Positions 11,246 through 22,822 are shown, counted from the stretch's first letter. The stretch: 64,000 nt of DNA from Pohlia nutans (GCA_022496805.1 CM040092.1:23392113-23456112), one strand, 5' to 3'. Notes: generated by a model from the letters alone, not told the origin. A program made the numbers and translations.

Positions 11246-12224
11246 TACACGGATGAAAACCATCCATTCATACCCATTCGTCAAGTCAAGTGGATGCTCC
11301 AACTAATGAACTTGTTTTGTAGATTTCGACAAAAATGTGTGGAATACCATGCATTCATCCTAGACTACGGTAGTCGGTCGCCAAGTTCGAGAAAAAATAG
11401 TTTAAAATTTAATAGAAGCTCTAGTCTTTTGGAAATTAATTTTTAAAAAACATTATATTGTGTGAGCTGTGAAAAAGAGAACCTTAAAGAATATCTACAA
11501 AATTTGACATTTGTTGTAATTTGTAAAGCGATTCTTCAATAAAAATTAATGATTCAACATGACTCGTCCATCCTAACGGCCGTGTACGGTGTGCAATTGT
11601 CAGTGACCAAAGTCTTTGGTATCCTTTGTCTTATGTTCATCCTTCAAAGCCTATATTTGACAGTTGTAAGGAATATCACATTAGGACTTGTGTCATAGCT
11701 ACCTTAGTGATTACTCGCCAGTTCCATTGGACAAACTATTTACACGGATGAAAATCATCCATTCATATCCATTTTTCAAGTCAAGTGGATGCTCCAGCTA
11801 CTAAATTTGTTTTGTAGATTTTGACAAAAATGTGTAGAATACCATGTATTTATCGTAGATTAGAGTAGTTGGTCGTCAAGTTCGGCAAAATATTTTTCGT
11901 CGTCGAGATCGTCAAAAAAGAGTTTTAAGTTTAATAGAAGCTCTAGTCTTTTGGAAATTAATTTTTCAATAATATTATATTGTGTGTGTGTTAAAAAGAG
12001 AACCTTAAATAATATCCACAAAATTTGACATTTGTGGTAAAGCAATTCTCCAACAAATTTAATTATTCAACATAACGTGCCCATCCTAACAGCCGTGTAC
12101 GGTGTGAAATCGTCAATGGCCAACTTTGGTCTCCTTTGTCTTACGTTCATCCTTGCAAACCTATATTTGATGGCTGTAAGGAATACCACATTAGGGCTTG
12201 TGTCATAGCTACCTTAGTGATTAC
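11246..12224. repeat. Tandem duplication of a ~475-bp unit
   Basis: Unit 1 (11246-11714) and unit 2 (11741-12224) both start TACACGGATGAAAA and both end GCTACCTTAGTGATTAC, with roughly 80-85% similarity by eye. Mirror units are at 27140-28118. A diverged relative is at about 36560-36800. Confidence 0.75.
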
Positions 12225-12370
12225 GATGGACTACCCTCATTTATTTTTCAACAGTTTTCACTATAATTTCATCCTAATTTGAAAAAAAAATTATAGTACG
12301 TGTAGTTTTGCATAAATATTCATTGGGATTGATCAAATAATCCATCTCTAATCCTTGAATGTCCAAGGGT

Positions 12371-12595
12371 TTAACCCTTAAAAGGCCCTTGGGGTCCCTC
12401 TCTACAACGTGTAGTTTAGCATTATAATTGTTCTATTGTGGTTTAATATTTGAATTGTGATATATTGTTATATACATATCATCATGATTGTTAATTTTAT
12501 TTTGTACTGAAAAGTGTGTAGTCATTATTATTTTGATGAAATACCACCAAATACATAATATACTATACAGTTGCAACTGGCTTTTGGGCTGTTAA
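12371..12595. mobile_element. Possible short TTAA element
   Basis: Starts TTAACCCTTAAAAGGCC and ends GGCTTTTGGGCTGTTAA. The ends are only weakly inverted. Related copies are at 26769-26993 (mirror) and about 36183-36403. Assignment is tentative. Confidence 0.4.
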
Positions 12596-12701
12596 AGGTT
12601 TAAACCAAATGTAGATGTCTTACATATAAAATAGCCATAGTGCAACTTTGATGAAGATTATTTAAAAATAGAAAAGTGAAAGAGGTGATTTCAAGATTGA
12701 T

Positions 12702-13330
12702 GATTCTAATTTTTCTTTCATATCTTTTGTGCCGGACCTAGTTTACCTTGTAACCATGCAATCGTTGATGAAATGCTATGATACTTTGGAAGGATGGTGA
12801 AATATAATATATTTATAAACAAAAACAAAAACAATTGTTATTTTGTTGTCTAGTGCTCTTGGATTTTCAAGGGGGCCACCCTTTGTGTAATTTGGGATAC
12901 ACGTGTGTGCAATGGGTTTTAATTGGAATATTGTGGGTATATTCTAATATATTCTTGAATTATTCTTTATTGGAATTTAAAGCATCCTATATTACATCTT
13001 AATTAGTATAAATAGGTAGATTTTTTACTTTCCAATGATGAAATTAGACCCTGTATTTGAATTTAAAGTGTTTTTTAATTTCTAATGTTCATCCCCTAGG
13101 CTAGAATTGATGTATTATTTGGCAATTTGAGAATTGTGAGTATTAGTTTAAGTCCAAAACTCAGTATTTTGAGCTGAAAACTGGAGGATGAGTTTTTGTA
13201 GTATCTTCGCATCTACTCTGTGAAGGAACCCCAAAAACCATTGTTTGTCCTTTTTATGCCCCTTTATGAAGTGGATGAACTTTAACATCTCATGATGTGG
13301 AGAGAAAATGTTATATTTAGAAGGCTTTTT
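12702..13330. repeat. Left flank homologous to the old inverted copy
   Basis: Reads as a diverged reverse complement of about 35441-36060, including AACATCTCATGATGTGGAG near 13285, but not of the DNA next to the young right arm. The left locus therefore has two inverted partners of different age. Confidence 0.6.
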
Positions 13331-13813
13331 AACACCCATTTCGTTAAAAGTGCACATGCCCCTCTAAAATTGCACATTGTAAATTTTTTGGTAGAACAGT
13401 GTATGAATGAGAAAAGCATAAATATGCTCTAGAAATATATGCCGAAAAATAATGTAATTCTTGAATTAAACCATTGGCAAAGTTTGACCTCCATGCAGTT
13501 ATTTAAGTTTTTTCAAATTATGTTTTTAGATTTTTTAGAGTTTAGGTTTATGCTTTTGGAGTGTTGTAGATTTTATATGTTTTCATGTATATACTATATG
13601 CCTAACCCTCCACTAGTACAAATTTTGTCTGATGTGACATTCATTAATGACTAAATGTTTGTTGTGACTTGTCTGTAGTGATTCAAAATTGATTTTGAGT
13701 CACTCAAAACAAGTCACTGGAACGGATATTTAGTTATAAAAGACCTATCACATTGAACAAGATTTATACTAGGGTCCATCACTTGCAATTATTGTGTAAA
13801 CTACTAAGTGATG

Positions 13814-14335
13814 GGGTTAAACATACGCCCAACTTCTATCACTTTAACTAATTTTTGAAATACCAAGTAATGGGAGGTTAATAGGTTATGCATATGTCCA
13901 ACGCTCCAACACCTGGAATTAAAAATAATTATTATAGTGATTTAGGGGGTTAGACGTATGCCTAATCCCCCAAAAACTGCATCTAATAGCAAAACATAAT
14001 ATCGGAGCCAAGGTATACATATGCTAACCTTGAAATACTTGGATGTCACAGGAAAATAAAATATCAAGAGGGTTAGGCATATGCCTAACCCCCCAAACAT
14101 TTACAATTTTCAATAAAATAAAATGTCTGAGGGTAAGGCACATGCGTGATTCCCAACACTTATAATTTTCAACAAAATAGAATAATTATAGGATTAGGCA
14201 TAAGCCTAATCTTCCAACACTTAAAAATTCCAACAAAATAAAATGCCAGAGGGTTAGGCATACGCCTAATCCACCAACGCTTCCATTATATAGCAAAATA
14301 AAATATGCGAGAGTTAGGCATACGCCTAACCCTGA
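13814..14335. repeat. Left subterminal array of palindromic units
   Basis: About nine degenerate copies of a dyad GGTTAGGCATATGCCTAACC. The last five sit exactly 60 bp apart (centres about 14081, 14141, 14201, 14261, 14321). Spacers are A/T-rich, commonly CAACAAAATAAAAT. They could be transposase-binding sites. Confidence 0.8.
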
Positions 14336-14400
14336 TTTCTCCCAATAGGTTCGCAAACGCAGATTTGAAGATTTGAAAAGCATGTTTGCAATGTTCCTGG

Positions 14401-15950
14401 CTATCCTTCAGCAGAAACAGAATCTATCGTAAATATGCCAATGACCGAGCACATTTCAGTTGCGGGCATTTTGGGACAGGTCTCAAAATCATGCCTCGGA
14501 GGTGATAGTGGTTGTCCCTCCAAACCCCGCATCCTGCACAACGAACAGCATAAGATCCAGGTCTTGAAATAAAAGACCTCGCTCACTCAATTTCGCATCC
14601 TGTCTAAAAGGCTAGCCGTCACAATGAGATGCGATCGTTTCAACAAGACTCCTAAGAGATGAGACTTGAAGACACTACTTCTCCAAACAAAACTGAAACT
14701 ACGAACAACACCGACTGGCTCTTCTTGTTTCCCGAAATCAAACAAAAAGGTCGAACGCTCCACAATCGATAAACACCGTGAGCCCAAACTACTGAACCTC
14801 GCTGTCTCGCAATACTCACTGCACCGCAACTTAGAAAAACACGCAAAACAGAAAATAAATCGTCGTCTGTCGGCCTCCACTCCACAATCGGACAAACCCT
14901 AACAAAGAGACGGGCTGAGATGATTCAAATTCAAATTCCTGGCAGAACGAAACCGCAATCGTAGACAAACACTTGAGAAAAAAATCTGATAAAAGAACTA
15001 GTGGTCTTCTTATGGGGCATGTGCATCCATAGTCACAACTAAAGGTTGTCAATTATCTTCTGAAGACTTCAAATTCAATGAGTTTGAATTAAATCGCACC
15101 TCATAAAGTGATGCTCCGGTGATAATTGTTTTACCGAATACAAAGGATGGCATTTTCAGACTTGTATCTACACAAACAACCATGGTGTCAGAAAAAAAAA
15201 CATAAATTAGATATATACACAGATATACAGGTTAGAGTAGGCGGTATTAACTCAGATGTAAATCCCCACTTGAAGATGCATGTACTCCACGGTCTGCATT
15301 TTTGCACATTAGATGATACGCCACGGAGTCAACAACGGCCCGGTAGCTTGCCAAATTTCCCCTGACGAGCATTGGAACAAATATCAACGACTGGAACAAG
15401 AACTTTGAACTCCTGCACATGTTCCGGCATTAAGGAGGGGACGGCTAGGGTAACTCACCGACCGTCATACAGCTTCCAAAAACCTGCCGATTGAAAAATT
15501 CCCCGTGCAGCGATTGAAGCGGAAATTGCCGAAGGAGTGAACAATGACCAGAGAGGGAATGGCTTCAAAGCTGGAACGCAAGTTGAAGGTCGATCACGAA
15601 TTACACCCAAGACAGATCTCCTGCAATGCTCTCGCGAGCTCTTCATCCGCATTCTTCTCTTGACGATTCTCTCACAGTCAATTAGGTCATCAACCAACAC
15701 GAGCAGAGTCAAATTTGCTTGGGTTTTGGAGACGATGATTGATTGCAACGAGAGGTTAACCCTAATTCAAAGGGCAGAAACCAACTTTTATAAGGCTAAT
15801 AAACCAACTTTTATAAGGCTTTTTTGGTACAATATTCTCTCAAAGCTACTTCGTGTAGTTCCTAATCACCCTGGTAGCAATATTGACAGTGTTAGCTTCG
15901 TTGCAGAGAAACCCTATTAAAAGAAAAAAGAAACGTGAAAAATGACAGAA
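14401..15950 (-). other. GC-richer cargo of the 5-kb element, unidentified
   Basis: Minus-strand frames look partly exonic. A segment at 15748-15456 ends in IAARGIFQSAGFWKLYDGR immediately before a GTGAGT donor-like site. A second segment near 15340-15410 follows a TGTGCAG acceptor-like site and reads EFKVLVPVVDICSNARQGKF. No family was recognised. They resemble captured, decayed exons, but this is inference. Confidence 0.35.
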
Positions 15951-16046
15951 AAAACACGCTGCAGCCCTAAACCGATGAGCAAGGAAACACTGTAACGCAC
16001 CTAACGACTTTGAGAATTCCCACGGCGTCCACTCCTTGATGAGGCG

Positions 16047-16379
16047 TTACAGCTGCGCGTTCACGGCGCCCGCGGCATGGGCCTCAGCGAACTCCGCCTC
16101 GGTACGCACGTCGAGAATCGTGTAGCCCTGCTCTTGTTGTAACCTAAGGGCCTCCCGCAGCTTCACGGAGCGCAGGTTGTTCTTCTTCAGCGCCTCCCGC
16201 TTCACCTTCCACTCCACCTCTGTTGTGGATTTCGGCGGCCCGGTTGCAATGCCGCGCACTGCCAGGGGCGCCCACCCTCGCGCTGGCGCATCGCGGCTCG
16301 TTTTCGGCGAGGGATGGAGGCTCGTTAGCCGCGGCAAGGTCACACATGGAGCTCCCACTAGAGCCACCGCCATGGCCAT
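16047..16379 (-). pseudogene. Truncated plastid rhodanese-like (STR14-type) fragment
   Basis: 110 codons from ATG. An N-terminal Ser/Pro/Arg-rich stretch resembles a plastid transit peptide. Then LREALRLQQEQGYTILDVRT and EFAEAHAAGAVNAQL match the start of the rhodanese domain of plant STR14-like proteins. A TAA stop (16047-16049) replaces the expected aromatic codon, and the same frame continues RLIKEWTPW, as the family does, before homology is lost. The active-site Cys loop is absent. It is therefore a nonsense-interrupted first-exon fragment inside the 5-kb TIR element. Family assignment is from remembered motif order, not a search. Confidence 0.7.
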
Positions 16380-16603
16380 CGATCCCTCGAATGCCCCTCA
16401 AAATTGGTGCAACGAAATTATGCCGGATTGATGAGCAAAAGAGGGATCTGTGATTGCCGAATTCTCAGATTGCGTGCAATTTGCATGCGGAGGAGGAAGA
16501 TCTGTGACGACAGTGTCGAACTGCATTTGATCAGAGAGAGACAAGGTGGCGCAGATAGAACTGACAAGCGCAGAGAGTCGAACACAATCGGGGACATGCG
16601 GTT

Positions 16604-17089
16604 TTAGGGTTCGCTCACGGACACGACCCGCGCGTTCCCTGCTGCAGCGAGGGCGTCGTGGAGCCCGAGAGTGAGCTCGAAGTGGCCCAGGTGGTTCGTG
16701 GTGAACTGCTGCTCCCATCCCTCGGGCGTTAGCGTGAGCTCAGGTAGCGCCATGATCCCGGCGTTGTTGACCAGGATGTGCAACGGGCCTGTCCACGCTT
16801 TGGTGAACGCCGTGATGGATGCGTGGCTGTTAAGTTCGAGCGGCGCGACGAACACGTTCTTGTTGCCGGTCTTTGCGATGATGTCAGTGGCGACTCGTTT
16901 GCCAGCTTCGATGTCGCGAATTGCGAGCGTGACCTGGGCTCCTGCGGAAGCGAGCGCGCGGGCAGTCTCGATGCCAAGGCCGGAGGAGGCGCCCGTGACG
17001 ATGGCGCGTTTGCCTGTGAGATCGACGCCTGCAATCACATCGTCGGTGGTGGAATCGTAGTTGAAGGGCGTCGTAATGCGGGCAGCCAT
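16604..17089 (-). pseudogene. Truncated short-chain dehydrogenase/reductase (SDR) fragment
   Basis: 161 codons from the ATG at 17089 (the frame opens at a GTG at 17101, but ATG is expected). It shows the Rossmann start VTGASSGLG (TGxxxGxG cofactor motif), a DLTGKRA lead-in and HILVNNAGIM (NNAG motif), then NHLGHFELTLGL. It stops after VVSVS, before the catalytic YxxxK, so it cannot be active. The sequence around the end, TCC followed by GTGAGC, looks like a splice donor, suggesting capture of a genomic first exon plus intron start. Overall style resembles bacterial/fungal retinol-dehydrogenase-like SDRs. It lies in the same orientation as the rhodanese fragment, 225 bp upstream of it. Confidence 0.8.
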
Positions 17090-17235
17090 GGCTTGTGTCA
17101 CTCAATCTGCACACCTAGAATGTGTTCCAGAATTCCACCAAAAGCGAAAATGATGTTTAAAATTCCTCACGACTAGTCGAACAATTAACAACTTTGGGGC
17201 CATAGTATTATTTGTTAAATTACGTAGTGATGGAA

Positions 17236-17692
17236 GGGTTAGGCGTATGCCTAACCCCTATCACTTCAATTAATTTTTGAAATTGCAAGTAATGAGGGCT
17301 AGGCATATGCCTAACCCCCCAATCACTTGCAATTATTTTTTAAAATATCAAGTGATGGAGTTAGGCATATGCCTTACCCCTATCATTTTGATTATTTTTT
17401 TAAATTCCTAGTGTTGGGAGTCAAGCACACGCTTAATCCCTATCATTTGTATTATTTGTTAAAATACCAAGTTATGGAATGGTTAAACATATGCCTAACC
17501 CCTATCACTTCAATTATTATTTAAAATTGCAAGTGATGGAGGTTAAGCAAACGCCTAACCCCCATCACTTTGATTAATTTAAAATGAAATAAACAGTGGA
17601 AGGTTAGGCATATGTCTAAACCCCTCCCCCCAATACTTGGAATTTTCAAAAATAATTGTAGTGATAGGGGTTTAGGCGTATGCCTAACCCTT
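17236..17692. repeat. Right subterminal array of palindromic units
   Basis: Eight copies about 60 bp apart of the same dyad as on the left. Here the palindrome is longer: CAAGTGATGG, the GGTTAGGCATATGCCTAACC core, then CATCACTTG, about 40 bp per unit with A/T-rich spacers. A further isolated copy is at 18153-18180. Confidence 0.82.
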
Positions 17693-17718
17693 TTATGTTT
17701 ATTTTCTTGAAACATTAG

Positions 17719-17886
17719 CGCGATGGTTTCAATGCACATGAATGTAAGTATTCCCCAGAGTTTGATCTATGGTTTGATGGAGAAGGTTGGAATACACGTG
17801 AAGAAGTTCCAAATATTGATGTAGAAGGGAGGAAAATGTACCAATTGGACCAGGTGAAATATTTGGTCGCCCTTCAACAACTTTAA
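17719..17886 (+). other. Coding-like remnant inside the 5-kb element
   Basis: 55 codons without stop after an acceptor-like ATTAG, reading CKYSPEFDLWFDGEGWNTRE and then VEGRKMYQLDQVKYLVALQQ. Composition is protein-like, but no family was recognised. It could be a remnant of an element-encoded protein or another captured exon. Confidence 0.3.
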
Positions 17887-18721
17887 ATGCAATAGGTCTC
17901 GATGATCAAGCTCATGTTGAAGTTATAGCTGGGTTAAATGCTGCTTGAGGAGTTTATCAATAGATCATCTTTTATTCCATTTGGGAAAAATGAATTTAGC
18001 TTAGGTTCGAGAGATATTGAATCACAATTTTAAAAGACTACTTGGTGATAGATTTTATGTAGTAGTGAGATGTAATTATTTTGTAACGTTGCAAGTTATG
18101 AAAGGTTATGCATATTTTTATCCGTCTCAAAAATTTAATTGGCAATTACAAGTGATGACAGTTAGGCATATGCCTAACCCTTTTATTTTATTTTATGAAT
18201 TAATTCATTTGGAATAAGTATTTGTCGTATTGGAAATGGTAGCATCAATTCAATGTAAAAAAAAAACTTATAAAAAAACTTGCGAATCATTGTCACTAGT
18301 AGTTTTAGGTATCCCAATTGACCAAAAGCAAATTTTGACCAAAATTAAAAGTGCACATGCTATTGTGCACTTTTAATAAAATGGGTGTTTTTTGCAAATG
18401 GAACTTGCTACAGTTGGCCTCAATGGCCAAAAATAATTTATTTTATTCAATTCTTTTTTTTGTTTTTTATAAATTAAAACATTGAATTAGCTATTGCTTT
18501 TATAGTTGTTTCAACATTTTAAATTGTGCTATGTAGAAAATTATTCTATGCATTATTTTTTACCGCAAATTTATAATCTACAATCTTCTTAAAAATCTAA
18601 CTGTCAGCCAGGTTTTTTAGTTTTCTATGAAGATGTTTTTTCTATTTTTAAAGTGACCCCAAAGAAATTGTCCTAGAGGAATAACAAAGCAACAAACAAA
18701 ATAGGTCATTCTTGCAATCAT

Positions 18722-19275
18722 TTAACTCCTAAAACCCTTAGGGGTATTGAACAAAACATAGATGTGTTATAATATTTGCCTTCCAAATGTTTGATGAAGT
18801 TTGGTTCAATAGACAAAATATAGGGCATCATCTCTACAAATTATCTGTACGGGTTAAACTTCCATAAATAACTTTAGATACTTTTTTGATGAATTTAAAA
18901 GCATGAACCTTTGATTTTTTTTTAAAATTATAGTTTACACTTTTAGAATTTAAAATTTAGCATGATTGGTTGAAATTGGTTTATATATTGTAAAATTCAA
19001 AAAAGTAAAAGAAGTGATGGAGGGAACATCATTAGTTTCTCCAAATGGCAGATTTTATGACACTAAGACAATGTTGAGGTGATCCACTTTGAAAAATTCT
19101 CTCGGGTGGACTTTAATTTGGACTAACATAATTCAAATTGCGTTAGAAAGTAGACTTGTTGTAGTATTTTAAAAATATTTTTTATTCTTTCAAAAACATG
19201 TTTTTTTTGGATCTGGGCAGCCTTCCAAATTTGGGCAGCCACCAAAAAAGGGTCGTTTGAGCGTTTAGAGATTAA
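18722..19275. mobile_element. TTAA-bounded MITE, copy E
   Basis: 554 bp starting TTAACTCCTAAAACCCTTAG and ending GTTTAGAGATTAA. It is the uninterrupted relative of 50843-52033. The old inverted copy lacks it and has a single TTAA at about 35099, which supports TTAA as the target duplication. It landed on the terminal TTAA of another TTAA-type element beginning at 19272. Confidence 0.75.
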
Positions 19276-19923
19276 TCCCTATGTGCCCAAGGGTTTTGTT
19301 AAGAAACTAGCTCGGAACTAAATGTGTTATAATGACCATCGCACTCAACTTTTATGAATTACAATCCTTAAATATATGTAGAGCACAACAATAAAACAAC
19401 ATCCATACAGATAAATTTTCAAAAATGTGATAAATTTTCTAATGATCAATTTATAAGAATTATATTTGAAAATTCATAAAAAATACACGTTTAGTCATTT
19501 TGTCTTGGAATCAAGTATGATAGATAAGAAAAATTGGATTTATATTGTGGTTACCTTGTTCATGTTAGAGCTAATATTATTTGATATAAAACACAAAAAA
19601 TGATTTTGTGCAGATTTTTAAATTTGTAACAATTTGAGATATCGTCACTTTGAGGGTTTTAGAGGAAAATCTCTTAAAAAAAATTATGGAATTTTGGACA
19701 TTTTGATAAGGTTGATGATTTTCAGTGTCTTCAAGGGGAAAAATCATGTTAAAAATTTGTTATATTTGCTAAAGTTATAGACATTTAAAGTTGGCTGAAA
19801 TTTTTGGTAAGTTTGAAATATTAAATATTATTTTATTTTCCAATTTTATATTTTTATACTCATATCTACGAATTTTGACATAATTGACAAAGATCACATA
19901 TTGTATCATAAAAGAGAACAAGT

Positions 19924-20736
19924 CGTTTGTATGGTACGGTCCACTAACTTCCCTTGGTGAACTAACTACACTTTGGTGCACATTTGTGCACTTTGAGCAT
20001 TTTGTTTTAAAAGCTAACTTTCAAACCGATTTGAAAATTATGTCGCAATGATTCAATGAAAAATGAGTGAACCAACTTCTAGATTTATGTACACATTATC
20101 CAAAAAAGAAAAATTTAGAATTTTAGAATGATTTTATGTTAAAATATCTTGAGTATCAAAACTCCCATTTTAATAACACTTTTTCCAATTTATCATCAAA
20201 CTTTGAATGTAAATATAGCTCATGTTTGATTCTAAATTATAAAATCTAAAAATAAGGAAACTTGAAAAATTTCATTCCCAAGTACATTAAAAAAATAGAT
20301 CTATTAAAAAGGTTATTCAACACAGAGAAAATAAATCCCTCCTAAAAATATCACATTTTAAAATTTAAAACTTCATTCAATTCAAAAAATTTGAAAAAAT
20401 TGGAAGATATTTTTCTTCACATATTTGAACATTGGAAAAATTCATAGCTCAAAAGTCCATCCACAACACTCTCTTCACCTTCTCTTTTAGAATTTAGAGT
20501 GCATATTATGCAGTCTGACAATGCACTAATTTACCCTTTGTTTCATCCTCCATTAAAATATAATGCCGGATTTTTAATTCTCTCATAAAATATTTCTCTT
20601 TTATCTATATGATCCATCCTACAACTCTAGATTTCACAAAAATATTTTCCTCTCTCTGAAATGGATTTTTCTAATCTCAAAATCCTCAAAAGATTGCATA
20701 GGGACAAGAATTCTAGTGGACCGTACTATACAAACG
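19924..20736. mobile_element. 813-bp MITE with GTTTGTATGGTACGG ends
   Basis: Left TIR GTTTGTATGGTACGGTCCAC; right end complementary with one mismatch over 22 bp. The old inverted copy (about 34128-34138) lacks it. Its first ~120 bp are similar to the reverse complement of 24784-24896, next to the JmjC-like fragment. No ORF of note. Confidence 0.72.
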
Positions 20737-21002
20737 CCCAACAGTCAAAGCTTTCATGGCACAAACATCACAACTTTCTTTAAATAGTAAATTTTCTATT
20801 ACTAGAACAATGTTGAGGCATTCTACTTTTAAAAAAATTCAAGAATAGGGTTTTGTGTATGGTTTCTTTTTGCAAAATCAAATTGAAAAATTACAAATAT
20901 TTTTTTACTTTGTTAAAATTTTAAATTTTACAAACACTTCTTGATCAAATATATTTTATGATCATTTACTATCAAAATTTTCATACAAACATATTTGTTA
21001 TA

Positions 21003-21093
21003 TTAACCCTAAATGTTCACAGCCTTTTACGGATGTGGAGAATTGCAAAGTTGCATGTATAAAATGCAACTAAAAGGGATATTTTGAAGTTTA
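21003..21093. mobile_element. Truncated TTAA MITE
   Basis: Starts TTAACCCTAAATGTTCACAG and matches the end of the element near 32864 on the other strand. It is cut off at about 21093, where LTR-like sequence begins. Confidence 0.55.
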
Positions 21094-22822
21094 CCAATCC
21101 ATACACATTCGTAGTTATCTAAGAGCCAAAGAGCTATCTAGAGCATTGATTTTTATTTTACATTTCAATTTTCCAAGGTAGCTTGCTTTTATCACAATAC
21201 TTGGGTGATACTTGGTGCTACCATGATGAAACCTGGGTAATACCTAAGCAAAATTTAGCTACTCACTTAACATTTTCCTAAGTATTTGGCTATTTTTCCT
21301 TTCATATTCTCAAAAATACCTTCATTAATATTAGCCTTTTTATTTCTAGTTTAGCAATTGGGCTATTTGTAGCAATTTTGTTTTGGTGATCTAGAGTGTT
21401 AAATTAAGAAAGATAATGTGTAGAGAAGTTAAATAGTGTTTATTGTGTGACTCGCCAACCAACCATAGAAGTGAGATCTTGTGGAATAGACAATGTGTTC
21501 TCCTTCATCCACCAAGCCACACTTATAGTCCTAGTATCAGCTGTCTGTATACTTAGAATATGCACATAATAAGTTAGTCTATTACTTTGGTGTTCTAACT
21601 CACTTGAAGTCATAGACTTTTGGTCTATAGATTCCTTCATAAATAATTCAATTACTTTATGAGTAACTTAATTTCAACACTGTCTCCCCCATAGTTAAAA
21701 CCACATTTAGTAGATAACAATGTAGTGCTACATTATTTACTAAAAACATAAGTTTTATGACTGGGTTCATTCAAGCTAATACAAACCCAGGGTGCCTCGT
21801 TTTGCGTGCTTTGGAGAGTCCTTTGGAGATTTCTTCGGAGAGACGTCAGAGAAATAAGTCATGATTTTCATTCAAAAATCGATGTCCTAATATATCGATT
21901 TCATTTTTCATTCACACAATCATCATTCTCATTCGATTATTCCAAATTTTCTACCAAAAAAGTGTTATTTATCAATTAGAGAAGTCCTTAGCGAGTCATT
22001 AAGATGATTAATGAAAAAAATTGATTGAGGGTTATTTGTTCAACCTAGGTTAAAAATAGTTGTATAAACATAATTTTTTTGAAATTTGAATTTTTGATTT
22101 GGCAAAATGACAAATTTAATTTCATAAAATCTTCTCTCAATTCATTGAATAATATTTTTAATATTTTTAAACCTATTATGAGTGTCTATACCCTTCAATA
22201 TCTATTTCGAGCACTTGTAAAAATTTGCTATAATATGTATATAAAATTCGTATTTTGAAGTTTTTTTAAAGTTTTGATACAGTCGAGAGTTGTAGATGAT
22301 AAAACTTGGTTGGCATTCATACAATTGATTAAGCATTTGTGTTAAAATGTGTTTAAATTCTATTTTTTGAAAATTTAAACTTCATTCTTATAATGAAGAT
22401 ACAAAATAACTCATGATTTTATGAGTTTTAGATATAGCAAAATATAGCTAAAAATAATGTGTTTTTTTAGTCCTCATAGTTGCCGGTTTTTTGCATTTCT
22501 TTTTTGTTGAATTATTCTTTGATGACATTACGATCGTACTACAATATGTCTGCAAAATGGTATTGTTTATAGCAATAGCATAATAGAGCAATGGGAGCTA
22601 ACACCCTTTTGCAATGGGACCATAGTCTAGTTACAGTTAGAAACGAAGTTTACGAGGCAATGACACGGTACTCCCAAAATTCATTTAATAAAAATAGCAT
22701 TCTTTCATTACTTAGAAAAGTGGATCTAAGTGAAGAGTCTCTTTTGATCCAGTTTTCAAAAGGGTGTTCCATTGTAGTGCTCTATTGTGCTATGGCTAGT
22801 TGGTTATGCTCTGCCGACTAAT
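21094..22822 (-). mobile_element. Copia-like LTR and internal debris
   Basis: On the minus strand a polypurine run (GGGGGAGACAG, 21680-21690) abuts TGTTGAAATTAAG, a typical polypurine-tract/LTR junction, so the LTR would run from 21679 down to about 21094. Sequence of 21100-21560 recurs inverted at 30770-31241. The 21700-22020 and 22390-22810 blocks match the debris at 5.9-7.9 kb. No intact coding region remains. Confidence 0.5.

Larger units (their letters stand above)
8905..12701. repeat. Left arm of a 3.8-kb inverted repeat
   Basis: 3,797 bp that reads as the reverse complement of 26663-30459, with paired positions always summing to 39364, so there is no net indel. Only four substitutions were spotted (9070, 9074, 9219, 10128), all in the outer third. 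Outside 8905 and 12701 the match stops abruptly. The arm holds the 123-codon gene, its TATA box, a tandem duplication, a microsatellite and a TTAA-like element. The near-identity implies very recent duplication or gene conversion, or an assembly artefact. Confidence 0.9.
13331..18389. mobile_element. 5.06-kb TIR element carrying truncated host gene pieces
   Basis: Left end AACACCCATTTCGTTAAAAG (13331-13350) and right end, reverse complement AACACCCATTTTATTAAAAG (18389-18370); both continue TGCACA, giving a 26-bp TIR with two mismatches. Flanks are T-runs consistent with a TTTT target duplication. The old inverted copy is uninterrupted at 35436-35440, a natural empty site. Inside each end are arrays of 60-bp palindromic units, and the core (14.4-17.1 kb) holds GC-richer minus-strand gene fragments: a rhodanese first exon with a nonsense codon and an SDR first exon. 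No transposase is recognisable, so it is probably non-autonomous, like a Pack-type element. The TIR fits no superfamily I know. Confidence 0.75.

Noticed and set aside
16604..17089. Functional SDR enzyme
   Set aside because: The catalytic YxxxK segment and the whole C-terminal half are missing.
13814..17692. CRISPR-like regularly spaced repeats
   Set aside because: Spacing is regular, but the units are degenerate palindromes with AT-rich spacers at both ends of a TIR element in a plant-like genome, with no cas genes.
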